64,000 bases of DNA from Microbacterium binotii. GTDB lineage: Bacteria > Actinomycetota > Actinomycetes > Actinomycetales > Microbacteriaceae. The DNA lies in contig NZ_CP090347.1 of NCBI RefSeq assembly GCF_021398715.1, positions 2,108,001 to 2,172,000 of the forward strand, in the 5' to 3' direction. Positions 20,822 through 30,569 of the stretch are shown here, piece after piece. Position 1 is the stretch's first letter; every line of letters begins with the position of its first letter. The notes under the pieces are model-generated. The model saw nothing but the letters and a program-made list of their open reading frames with translations. It was not told the DNA's origin and made no database searches. A program made the position numbers and the translations under genes.

Positions 20822-20965
20822 GAGAACACCCCAGTTCCGGCCGCCCCAGCGACCACACCACACGTTAGGAATCCCGTGCGAATCGGCTGTGTCCGCACCG
20901 GGAATGACCGGATCCGCCGGCCATCGGGTTGCCTTCCGGCAGGTGAACGGCGGGTGCCGCGGGCG

Positions 20966-22426
20966 TCAGCGGCCGCGCCCACGCCCGCGCAGCAGCAGCG
21001 GCGGCGCGAGGAGGGCCACGACCACGAGCACCACCGCGACGAGCATCCCCGTCTGCGAAGGACCCCAGCTCTCGGAGGCGATTGTGAAGGGCGATGAGAC
21101 CGCCGTTCCCGCGGCTCCGGAACCCGAGACCAGGTTGCCGTTCGCGTCGTAGACCGCATCCGACGCGGCGCCTGCGGCGGCGGCTCCTCCGGTCGACGCA
21201 GCGGCGGCGGCAGCAGCACCGGACGCGCCACCGCCGTCGGTGCCCGCCGCCGGCGGTGTGCCCTCTCCTGCGCCCGCATTGCTGCAGGAATCCGCGTTGT
21301 AGGGCCCGACGTTCGACCCCGGGATGCGGGAGATCTGGTCGAACGCGGCCTTCACGAGGTTGTTCGGCAACGGTGAGTACCCCAGAGCACCCGCCTGCTT
21401 CTGGCCCTCGCACACGATGTACTTGACGAATGCTCCGAGCGTGTAGCCCTTGCGTTCGGTGAAGATCCCGCCGACCTGGGTCGGCACGATCATGTAGGAG
21501 TAGCTCGAGAGCGGATACGCCGAGGGGTCGGCGTTGTTGTAGACGCCGTCGAGGATCTGCGTCAGGTAGTCCGGCGAGGACTGGTCCTCGTTGATCCGCG
21601 CCTCGCGCAGAGCGATCTCGACGTTCGCCGCGGTCGGCTCGACGTAGTTGCCCGCGACGTTCTTGAGCTTCACGACCGGAAAACCGGACTTCATGGCATA
21701 GGAGTACTCCACGTAGGTGATGGAACCTTCCCCGTTGGTGGGGTTGGCCACGTACCCGGAGACGCCGAGCGATCCGCTCTGTGCCTTGAAGTTGAACGAC
21801 GGCGGGAACTGCGAGGTCATGCCCGTTCCCCAGATCTGCGGGTATTGGGTCGACATCCACTTCGTGAACTGCGCCGTCGAGCCCGATCCGTCGGAGCGGA
21901 CGACGGGCGTGATCGAGCGGTCGGGCAGGACCAGGCGAGGATTCTCCGACTGGATGGCGGGATCGTTCCAGCGGGTGATCTGACCCGTGAAGATCTTCGC
22001 GACGAGGTCGCCGGGAAGCTGCAGGTCGGTGACGAGCTTGCCGCCGATCTTCAGGTTGTACATGAGGGACGTGCCACCGGCCACGATGGGCAGGTACGCG
22101 TAGGGCCGCGTGGACACCTCAGCGGGAGAACCGTCCTCCGGGCTCGCCTGGAAGGGGATCTCACTGACCGCGAAGTCGACCGTCTCGCGGATGAAGTCGT
22201 TGCGCCCCGCCGAGGAGCCGGTGCCGTTGAAGCTGATCGTCATGCCGTAGTTGTTGGCGACGTTGCGGCGCCACTGATCCAGGGCGTTCTGCGACCACGT
22301 GGAACCGGAACCGGAGATGGCGACGTACGTGTCGGCGCGTGCGGCCGATGTGCCGCCGAGTGCGGCGGTGCCGACGATGAGGGCGGCGAGGGCGGTGTGC
22401 AGGACACGGCGGTGGGGGCGGTTCAC
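20966..22426 (-). CDS. pstS: Phosphate-binding protein with C-terminal membrane anchor
   Basis: 486 residues; ordinary PstS has about 350-380. It has a signal peptide (ending ARA near residue 31) and typical PstS loops: ISGSGSTWSQNALDQW, FNGTGSSAGRNDF, and VVRSDGSGSTAQFTKWM, which bind the phosphate oxyanion. The family normally uses a lipobox cysteine in Gram-positives. Here none is present, and a Gly/Ala-rich linker (about 385-450) leads to a C-terminal helix (about 458-478) and RGRGRGR. The ATG overlaps the pstA stop by four bases. It should feed PstC and PstA encoded just upstream in the operon. Confidence 0.9.
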   Translation of the reverse strand: MNRPHRRVLHTALAALIVGTAALGGTSAARADTYVAISGSGSTWSQNALDQWRRNVANNYGMTISFNGTGSSAGRNDFIRETVDFAVSEIPFQASPEDGSPAEVSTRPYAYLPIVAGGTSLMYNLKIGGKLVTDLQLPGDLVAKIFTGQITRWNDPAIQSENPRLVLPDRSITPVVRSDGSGSTAQFTKWMSTQYPQIWGTGMTSQFPPSFNFKAQSGSLGVSGYVANPTNGEGSITYVEYSYAMKSGFPVVKLKNVAGNYVEPTAANVEIALREARINEDQSSPDYLTQILDGVYNNADPSAYPLSSYSYMIVPTQVGGIFTERKGYTLGAFVKYIVCEGQKQAGALGYSPLPNNLVKAAFDQISRIPGSNVGPYNADSCSNAGAGEGTPPAAGTDGGGASGAAAAAAASTGGAAAAGAASDAVYDANGNLVSGSGAAGTAVSSPFTIASESWGPSQTGMLVAVVLVVVALLAPPLLLRGRGRGR

Positions 22427-23697
22427 GGGTTCTCCTGGGAACGGGTGGAGAGCGCCGGGGCGGCGGCCTCGAAGAGAGCGGGGCGACGGGTGATACGCAT
22501 GAGGTCCTCACGCGAACGGCGCGCCGCACGATGGCGCTGCCCCTCGGAGAGCACACCCGCGCCTCGACCGCCGATCAGCCGCGCGATGACGAACAGGCTG
22601 AGCACGAGGAGGATGAGCACCGCCGCCGTACCGAACCCGCGCGCCACCATGTTCGGCTCGGGTGACTGCACGAAGGTGAACACCTGGAGCGGGAGGGAGA
22701 TCATCGGCCCCGAGAACGGATCGGTGTTCATCTGGGCCGTGACCCCCGACGTGAGCAGCACGGGCGAGGTCTCACCGATCCCCCGCGCCGTGCCGAGGAT
22801 GACGGCGGTCGCGAGCCCGGAACGCGAGGTGGGCAGAACGACCCGCCACACCGTTCGCCACCGGGACGACCCGAGAGCGTAGGAGGCTTCACGAAGCTGA
22901 TGTGGCACGAGCCGCAGCACGACGTCGGCGGAACGGATCACGATCGGGAGCATCATCACGGTGATCGCGATGGATGCGGCGAAACCGGAGCGCTCCTTGG
23001 TGATCAGGGTGATGATCGCCGCGTAGACGAACAGACCCGCCACGATCGAGGGCAGAGCGGTCATCGCGTCCGAGACGGTGCGGACGAAGCGGGCGAAACG
23101 ACCGCCGATCTCGTTGAGGAAGACCGCCGTCGTGATGCCCAGCGGAACCGTGATGGCCAGCGCGATGCCGATCTGGATCAGTGTTCCGACCACCGCGTGG
23201 GAGATGCCGCCGACCGACAGCGGATCGAGGGGTCCGGCGAAGCGCATGGTCTCCACGAAGAAGGAGAGGTTCGACAGCGCCGGCACCCCACGAGCGAGCG
23301 TGTACACCGCCACGAACACGAGAGCCGCGAGCACGATCAGGCCCGCGCTGTAGAGGAGGACGGTGACCACCCGGTTGACGACGGCCAGCCGGTCGGCGGT
23401 GAGCGAGACCAGAGCCGCGTAGGTGGCGATGAACACCACGAACGCCACCGCCACCCACCCCACGGGGCCTGTCAGGGGTGCGATCCATCCGAACAGCAAC
23501 GTCGCCACCGATACACCCGCCAGCATCGCGCCGACGAGGTCGTAGCCGTCCGAGAGCGAGGCCCGGCCCGGCCGGCGTCGCTCCGGTCTCGCCTGATCCG
23601 ACTGTTCGACCGGCACACGGGTCCGCGGTTCGCCCGCGGACCGCGTGGACGGATCCGCTGCGTCCCGGGAGGGGGCCGCGTCATCGATCAGGGTCAT
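22423..23697 (-). CDS. pstA: Phosphate ABC transporter permease PstA
   Basis: 424 residues, with a cytosolic Arg/Pro-rich extension (1-50) before eight or so hydrophobic segments. The signature of binding-protein-dependent permeases is visible: SYALGSSRWRTVWRVVLPTSRSGLATAVILGTARGIGETSPVLLTSG, the EAA loop that docks on the ATPase, here near residues 305-350. PstA forms the membrane channel with PstC. The ATG at 23697 overlaps the pstC stop by one base (TGATG), so the two are coupled. It is longer than the usual 300 residues at both ends. Confidence 0.95.
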   Translation of the reverse strand: MTLIDDAAPSRDAADPSTRSAGEPRTRVPVEQSDQARPERRRPGRASLSDGYDLVGAMLAGVSVATLLFGWIAPLTGPVGWVAVAFVVFIATYAALVSLTADRLAVVNRVVTVLLYSAGLIVLAALVFVAVYTLARGVPALSNLSFFVETMRFAGPLDPLSVGGISHAVVGTLIQIGIALAITVPLGITTAVFLNEIGGRFARFVRTVSDAMTALPSIVAGLFVYAAIITLITKERSGFAASIAITVMMLPIVIRSADVVLRLVPHQLREASYALGSSRWRTVWRVVLPTSRSGLATAVILGTARGIGETSPVLLTSGVTAQMNTDPFSGPMISLPLQVFTFVQSPEPNMVARGFGTAAVLILLVLSLFVIARLIGGRGAGVLSEGQRHRAARRSREDLMRITRRPALFEAAAPALSTRSQENP

Positions 23698-24722
23698 CAG
23701 GTGCTCTCCGCTCCGGAACGGGACCGCGCAACGATCGAGGACGCCGTGAAGTTGATCACGAGCGTGATCAGGAACAGCGCGAGACCGGCCGCCATGAGAG
23801 CCGAGAGCCCGAACTCGCTCGACTCGCCGTACCGCAGCGCGATGAGCGCCGAGACCGAGTTCGACCCGGTCTTCAGGACCTCCCAGTTGATCGTGAAGAT
23901 GGGAGAGATGATCATGTACACGGCGATGGTCTCGCCGAGCGCGCGACCGAGGCCCAGCATCATCCCGCCGATGATGCCGCCGCGGCCGAAGGGCAGCACG
24001 ACGGTGCGGATCATTCCCCAGCGCGTCGATCCCAGCGCGAGCGCTCCTTCGCGTTCTCCGATCGGGGCCTGCGAGAAGGCTTCGCGCATGATCGAGGTCT
24101 GCGTCGGCAGAACCATGAGCGCCACGACCATGCCCGCGATGAACGCCGACGAGGTGTAGGCACTGGCCTCCGTCAGACGTTGCCCATCCTCGGTCACCGC
24201 GAAGACGGGGATCCAGCCGAAGTAGGTGGAGATCCACTGCGCGACGGGGACGGCGTTCTCCTGCAGGAACTGCACGCCCCACAGACCGAAGACGACGCTC
24301 GGGACCGCAGCCATCAGGTCGACGATCGTCACCATGGCCCGCTTGACACCACCGGGCAGCGCCTCGCTGATCAACAGCGCCGTGCCCAGCGCCAGCGGGA
24401 ACGAGAAGGCCAGCGCCACGACCGCGATCGTGATCGTGCCGAACAACACGGCCGCGATGCCAAAAGAGCCCGCGACGCCTTCCTGCGGTTCCCAGCGCTG
24501 GGTCCACAGGAAGGAGAAGCCCGAAGTGCTGAGGGCCTGCCCGCCGCGTGCGGTGAGGAACACCCCCACAGCGAGCATGATCGCGACCGTCGTTCCGCCG
24601 GCGGCGTAGGCGACGGTGCGGAACACCCGGTCGCCCAGGACCGGTCGCGACCGCAGTGACCGCCGCGGCGCGGTCGAGGTGCTCGCGCTCGGCGCGATGA
24701 CCTCCGTGATGGCGTCGCTCAA
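23697..24722 (-). CDS. pstC: Phosphate ABC transporter permease PstC
   Basis: 341 residues with six main membrane helices and the EAA loop EREGALALGSTRWGMIRTVVLPFGRGGIIGGMMLGLGRALGETIAV. It pairs with PstA to form the phosphate channel. I set the start at the TTG at 24722, because GGAGGAAC stands five bases upstream and no ATG or GTG fits; the protein then begins with SDAITEVIAP. The gene opens the Pst-like cluster, 133 bases after the kinase gene ends. Confidence 0.92.
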   Translation of the reverse strand: MSDAITEVIAPSASTSTAPRRSLRSRPVLGDRVFRTVAYAAGGTTVAIMLAVGVFLTARGGQALSTSGFSFLWTQRWEPQEGVAGSFGIAAVLFGTITIAVVALAFSFPLALGTALLISEALPGGVKRAMVTIVDLMAAVPSVVFGLWGVQFLQENAVPVAQWISTYFGWIPVFAVTEDGQRLTEASAYTSSAFIAGMVVALMVLPTQTSIMREAFSQAPIGEREGALALGSTRWGMIRTVVLPFGRGGIIGGMMLGLGRALGETIAVYMIISPIFTINWEVLKTGSNSVSALIALRYGESSEFGLSALMAAGLALFLITLVINFTASSIVARSRSGAEST

Positions 24723-24855
24723 CTGTTCCTCCGTCTTTCGGGCAGGCGGAGCCCTCCCCAGGGCTTGGCCGTCAGCATCCCGCCGCCGGATGAATGCCGG
24801 ATGCTGCGAACATGTCCTGCGGGTGACGTGCTCCGGTGCCGCGGGTGCCGCCGGT
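24723..24855 (-). promoter_or_regulatory. Region upstream of pstC
   Basis: This gap is the likely promoter region of the Pst-like cluster. It contains a hairpin AGCCCT-CCCC-AGGGCT (24750-24765) close to the start and imperfect repeats of the type CATCCGG / CATTCATCCGG about 70 bases upstream. The repeats vaguely resemble direct-repeat PHO boxes but are too weak to call. No clear -35/-10 pair was found. Confidence 0.35.
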
Positions 24856-26499
24856 TCATGGGAGGGGCGGGGCGGGGGTGGGCGACGTCGACGGCGATGG
24901 CGTCGGCGTGGGTGTCGGCACCGGCGTCGAGGAAGGCTCGGGGCGCGCTGCGAGGAGCGTGACGGAGGAGCCGAACGGCACCAGTTCGCCCGCTGCCGGC
25001 CAGATCGCGAGAGCGAGACCCGCGGCCCCTCGGCCGCTGTACTCCGTGATCGGCTGGAAACCGGCTGCGACCACCGCCGACTGCGCATCGACGAGCGTCA
25101 TCCCCGTCACGGACGGCACCGTGTTGTTGCCCGTCGCCACCCGTAGCGAGACGGACGAACCGAGCTCGCCCGCAGATCCTTCCGCCGGCTCGGCGCCGAG
25201 CACGACGTCGGCCGCTGCGGCGGCATCGACGCGGACGAGATCTCCGACCCGCAGCCCCGCACTCTCGAGGACGCGGGCGGCGTCGGTCAGAGTGAGCCCG
25301 ACGAGCTGAGGTACGAGAACCGTCGTCGGCGGAGGCGACGTCGTCTCGGTCGCTGTGGGCTCCGGGCTGGCGAGGGCGACAGCGGTCGGGGCTGGGCGCG
25401 AGGGAGCCGCGGAGGGAGCCGAGCCCGCCGCTGCCGAGACGGCGATCACGGCGACCACGCACGATGTGGCTGCGACTGCCGCGGTCCACAACGGCCACCG
25501 TCCCCGCATCGGCGTGGAAACCGGCTGCGCTGCGGCGCGGGCGTGCACCGCGACTGTCCCGTCCGTGGATGCGGGCACCACCGTGCGGTAGTGGCGGGTG
25601 GGTGCGGTCACCGCGTCGGAGACCTCGGCGACCGGAGGGGAAGCGAGAGCCGCCCGCATCCGTTCGGCATCCGGATAGCGATCGGCGGGATCCTTGAGCA
25701 TCGCCGTCGCCACGACGCGGTCGAGGGCCCGCGGGACCCCCCGTCGACGAGCGGATGGCAGCGGCGGGGGCGCAGCCAGGTGCGCACGGGCGATCGCTGC
25801 CGCATCACCGGCGTAGGGCGGACGGGCGGTGAGCATGAAGAACAGGACGGCCCCGACCTGGTAGAGATCGCTCGCCTCCGTCACCGGCGCTCCCCCCAGT
25901 TGCTCCGGCGAGGCATACGCGACGCTCGCCACCACGCCCTCCGCCGCGCCCTCGGCCCCCGACAGGAGGGCGTCGGCGCCGACGGTGGGTCGCCCCGGCA
26001 CGTCGGCGAGACCGAAGTCCAGCAGCGTGACGCTCCGGCCGAAGTCGGCATCCGACGCATCCGGCTCGATCATGATGTTCGCCGGTGTGACATCGCGATG
26101 CACCACCGACTGCGCGTGGGCGGCGCTCAAGGCGGCGAGGACGCGGTCCGCGACGTCCCGGGCTCGGGAGGGCTCCAGCGGCCCCCTCTCGCGGACGTGG
26201 TCGCTGAGGGTGACCCCCTGAGCGAGCTCCATGGCGATCCACACCGCCGTGGCCCCATCGTCCGCGACGCCCGCGTCCAGAACCCTGGCGATGTTCTCGT
26301 GGTCGACGGCCCGAGCGGCGTGCACCTCCTCGAAGAAGGCCTCCCAGCGCGCGGGGTCTTCTGCCAGGTGCGGATGAAGGAGCTTGAGTGCGACCCTCTC
26401 GCCGGTGCGGGTGTCGTCGGCGGCGAAGACCGAGGCCGTTCCGCCGCTCCCCAAGAGCGAACGCAGCCGGAAGCGCCCCGCCAGGAGCATGTCGCTCAC
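24856..26499 (-). CDS. Transmembrane Ser/Thr protein kinase with PASTA domains
   Basis: 547 residues. The kinase domain (about 9-270) has the glycine loop G17SGGTA, catalytic Lys K39 (VALK), HRDVTPANIMI (catalytic loop), LDFGLAD (Mg loop) and YASPEQL. A membrane helix (about 325-347) and a Pro/Thr linker follow, then two PASTA repeats (VPQLVGLTLTDAARVLESAGL and VPSVTGMTLVDAQSAVVAAGF), which usually sense peptidoglycan fragments, and a Pro/Thr-rich tail. I chose the GTG at 26499, which overlaps the preceding stop by four bases (GTGA); an ATG three codons later is possible. It belongs to the PknB class and may phosphorylate envelope or transporter proteins. It is followed by the Pst-like cluster on the same strand. 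Confidence 0.92.
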   Translation of the reverse strand: MSDMLLAGRFRLRSLLGSGGTASVFAADDTRTGERVALKLLHPHLAEDPARWEAFFEEVHAARAVDHENIARVLDAGVADDGATAVWIAMELAQGVTLSDHVRERGPLEPSRARDVADRVLAALSAAHAQSVVHRDVTPANIMIEPDASDADFGRSVTLLDFGLADVPGRPTVGADALLSGAEGAAEGVVASVAYASPEQLGGAPVTEASDLYQVGAVLFFMLTARPPYAGDAAAIARAHLAAPPPLPSARRRGVPRALDRVVATAMLKDPADRYPDAERMRAALASPPVAEVSDAVTAPTRHYRTVVPASTDGTVAVHARAAAQPVSTPMRGRWPLWTAAVAATSCVVAVIAVSAAAGSAPSAAPSRPAPTAVALASPEPTATETTSPPPTTVLVPQLVGLTLTDAARVLESAGLRVGDLVRVDAAAAADVVLGAEPAEGSAGELGSSVSLRVATGNNTVPSVTGMTLVDAQSAVVAAGFQPITEYSGRGAAGLALAIWPAAGELVPFGSSVTLLAARPEPSSTPVPTPTPTPSPSTSPTPAPPLP

Positions 26500-26960
26500 C
26501 GCGCGAGCTCGGAGGACGAGTCGGACCGGGACTCCTCCTGCATCGCCACGAGCAGCCGCACCGCGAGTGCACCGGCGTTGCGCGCGACGGAGCGGTTCTC
26601 GTAGCGGCGGGCGCCGATCATGATGATCTCCTCGTCGAGGACGACGAACCATCCGGTGGTACGCAGGCCCGGCTCCGGGTCGGAGCGGACGTTGAGCCGG
26701 TGGGCGACACCGATGAGCCGGGCGACGTCGGCGCGCGCCGCCGCCTCGGATGCGGCCAACTGGGCGCTGCGTCCCAGCTCACGGTGATTCTCGGTCAGAA
26801 GACGCCAGCCGACCACCGTCCCGGCGACGGGGGCCGCAGCATCCGTGACGCGGACGCTGTCGCCGTGCATGGCCAGCACATCGGCGACGGCACGCAACCA
26901 GTCGACCGCGGAGCGGTGCGACCGCTCCGGAAACCGCGCGTAAAGGAAGTGCGCAGGCAT
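26496..26960 (-). CDS. Small protein of unknown function, coupled to the kinase gene
   Basis: 154 residues, soluble, without membrane segments. The beginning MPAHFLYARFPERSHRSAVDWLRAVADVL and the middle TTGWFVVLDEEIIMIGARRYENRSVARN suggest a compact alpha/beta domain, but I do not recognise a family. The ATG at 26960 has GGAGAG just before it. The stop overlaps the kinase start (GTGA), so the two proteins are probably made together, which hints at a role in kinase signalling. The 141 bases between it and argH hold nothing I recognise. Confidence 0.75.
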   Translation of the reverse strand: MPAHFLYARFPERSHRSAVDWLRAVADVLAMHGDSVRVTDAAAPVAGTVVGWRLLTENHRELGRSAQLAASEAAARADVARLIGVAHRLNVRSDPEPGLRTTGWFVVLDEEIIMIGARRYENRSVARNAGALAVRLLVAMQEESRSDSSSELAR

Positions 26961-27101
26961 CGTCTCTCCTTCGAAGCGCACCTGAGCAGAGGGGCGCGTC
27001 CGAAGCGTGGCGGGCGCAGGTCGACGCGCGCCGTCCTGGAGGTGAACGGCGGAGGTCGGGCGGGCGAGGCGTGGGTTACCGGGGCGAGTGCCCGGTCACC
27101 C

Positions 27102-28541
<1,440 letters not shown>

Positions 28542-29630
28542 CTACCGAGCACGCTCGGCGGCCGTGCGCACGCTCCGGCGCGCGACCCAGGCGAAAAGCC
28601 GTTCGAGCGGGCCCCGCCCCATCGTCAGCGCCCACACCGTGCACCCGACCACGACCACGATCGTCAACGGCCAGAACGGCTCGAGCTCCCGGAACTCCCA
28701 GAGCGCCCCGGTCTCGCCGAGTGCGAGCAGAGCCCACACCGCCCAGATGAGCAACTGCGCGGTGTACGCCGTCAACGGCATCGACCCGGTCGCGCGCAGC
28801 GGCAGCAGCAACCACGTCACGGGAGTGCGTGCGATGAGCAGGCATCCTCCCAGGACCGCGACCGCGGTCGCCGCGCCGCCGACGACCTCGGGCAGGCCAC
28901 CCGAGTGCGGGTGCGTGCTCAGCGCGATGCCCCAGTAGTCGGACGCGACGGTCACGGGCGCCGCGAGGCCGCCCGCGCCGTAGGCGAACAGGGCGGTCCC
29001 GATCCCCATCACGACGAGGATCGCCGCGATGCGCGCATCGCGCAGGTCGGTGCGGCCGAGCGCGAGACCGAGAACGAGGAATCCGATCCACAGCGGGAAT
29101 GGGTAGGCCCAGCCGATGACGAGCGCGACACTCTCCCCCGCCGCGGTGTCCCAGAAAGGCAGAAGCCCGAGCGCCGCCTGAACCAACGGCATGACGAGCA
29201 GAAGGGCCGCAGCCACCGCGAACAGGATGCCTGCGGGGAGCCGCAGGAGCGGCAGTGCCAGCAGGAACAGGACGGCGTAGGCCGGCAGGATCACGTAGAC
29301 GGGCACGCCCGTGAGGATCAGCAGGATGCCGAGCACCCAGATGAGGCCCGCTCGCACGAGCAGGCGACCACGCGCCACGCGCAACCGCTCCCCCGTGACG
29401 GGCGAGATTCCTCCCGTGGTCAGGGCGACGGACACCCCCGCGAGAACGGCGAACAGGATCGACGATCGTCCGTTCACGATGTCGAGCCACGTCTGCGGGC
29501 GCGTCAGCTCGAAGGGCTCCTCGATCGTCAGCAGGTGAGCGGCGAGCATCCCGATGACCGCGAGGCCGCGGGCGAGATCGATCCCGCCCAGACGGTCAGG
29601 TCCGATCAGTCGCGCCAGTGCCCGCCTCAT
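28542..29630 (-). CDS. Membrane protein of the DUF418/HGSNAT acyltransferase type
   Basis: 362 residues with ten or so hydrophobic segments. The start GGIDLARGLAVIGMLAAHLL is typical of DUF1624/DUF418 and heparan-alpha-glucosaminide acetyltransferase-like proteins, with a conserved Asp and His in the first helix. GSMPLTAYTAQLLIWA in the C-terminal part matches DUF418. Such proteins are thought to move acyl groups across the membrane. The ATG at 29630 lies 16 bases after the argF stop, so it is transcribed with the arginine genes. A link to N-acetyl intermediates of arginine synthesis is tempting but unproven. Confidence 0.82.
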   Translation of the reverse strand: MRRALARLIGPDRLGGIDLARGLAVIGMLAAHLLTIEEPFELTRPQTWLDIVNGRSSILFAVLAGVSVALTTGGISPVTGERLRVARGRLLVRAGLIWVLGILLILTGVPVYVILPAYAVLFLLALPLLRLPAGILFAVAAALLLVMPLVQAALGLLPFWDTAAGESVALVIGWAYPFPLWIGFLVLGLALGRTDLRDARIAAILVVMGIGTALFAYGAGGLAAPVTVASDYWGIALSTHPHSGGLPEVVGGAATAVAVLGGCLLIARTPVTWLLLPLRATGSMPLTAYTAQLLIWAVWALLALGETGALWEFRELEPFWPLTIVVVVGCTVWALTMGRGPLERLFAWVARRSVRTAAERAR

Positions 29631-29645
29631 TCCCGCGGGTTCCGA

Positions 29646-30569
29646 TCAGCTCTGGCGCAGCAGCCAGACAAGCAGTGCCTTCTGGGCGTGCAGACGATTC
29701 TCGGCTTCGTCCCACACGACGCTCTGCGGCCCGTCGATCACGGCGGCATCGACCTCGTAGCCGCGGTCGGCCGGCAGGCAGTGGATGAAGATCGCACCGG
29801 GATCGGCGAGGGCCATCGTCTCCTCGGTCACCTTGTAGGCGCCGAGGTCGCGAAGCCGCGCGAGCTTCTCCTCCTCCTTGCCCATCGACACCCACGTGTC
29901 GGTGACGACGATGTCGGCACCGGCCGCGGCTTCCAGGGGATCCGTGAGCAGGGTGAGCGACCCCCCGGTCTCGGCGGCGCGGCGGTCGGCGTCGGCCACG
30001 ACGTCCTCGCGGGGCGCGTAGGACTCGGGAGACGCGACGCGCACGTGCATCCCGGCGGTGACACCCGCCAACGCGTACGAATGCGCCATGTTCGAGCGGC
30101 CGTCGCCGAAGAACGCGAGGGTCAGGCCCTTGAGCTCGCCCTTGTGTTCGCGGATCGTCAGCAGATCGGCGAGCAGCTGGCAGGGGTGGAAGTCGTCGCT
30201 CAGCGCGTTGACGACGGGCACACGGGTGCCGCGCGCCATCTCCTCGAGTCCCGCCTGCGCGTAGGTGCGCCAGACGATCGCCGCCACCTGACGCTCGAGG
30301 ACGCGCGCCGTGTCGGAGGGGGTCTCCTTGCCTCCGAGCTGACTGTTGGCGGTCGAGATGATCAGCGGAGAGCCGCCGAGGTCGGCGATGCCGACAGCGA
30401 ACGAGACACGCGTGCGCGTGGAGGACTTGTCGAAGATCACCGCGACGGTCTGGGGACCTGCGAGCGGCTTCGCCGCCCAGCGGTCCGCTTTCAACTCGAG
30501 CGCCAGGTCGAGGATCTCTCCCTGCTCGGCGCTGGTCAGGTCGTCGTCGCGCAGCAGGTGACGGGTCAT
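29646..30569 (-). CDS. argF: Ornithine carbamoyltransferase
   Basis: 307 residues. It joins carbamoyl phosphate to ornithine to give citrulline in the cytosol. Motifs seen are the carbamoyl-phosphate loop SSTRTR, FHPCQLLADLLT, the ornithine loop and HCLP (catalytic Cys). The length is standard. The ATG at 30569 overlaps the argD stop by four bases (ATGA), so translation is coupled. In many Actinobacteria argR and argG follow argF; here they do not. Confidence 0.97.
   Translation of the reverse strand: MTRHLLRDDDLTSAEQGEILDLALELKADRWAAKPLAGPQTVAVIFDKSSTRTRVSFAVGIADLGGSPLIISTANSQLGGKETPSDTARVLERQVAAIVWRTYAQAGLEEMARGTRVPVVNALSDDFHPCQLLADLLTIREHKGELKGLTLAFFGDGRSNMAHSYALAGVTAGMHVRVASPESYAPREDVVADADRRAAETGGSLTLLTDPLEAAAGADIVVTDTWVSMGKEEEKLARLRDLGAYKVTEETMALADPGAIFIHCLPADRGYEVDAAVIDGPQSVVWDEAENRLHAQKALLVWLLRQS

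Noticed and set aside
24723..24855. PHO box before pstC
   Set aside because: The CATCCGG-type repeats match the known 11-base PHO repeat poorly; I did not call a PhoP site.
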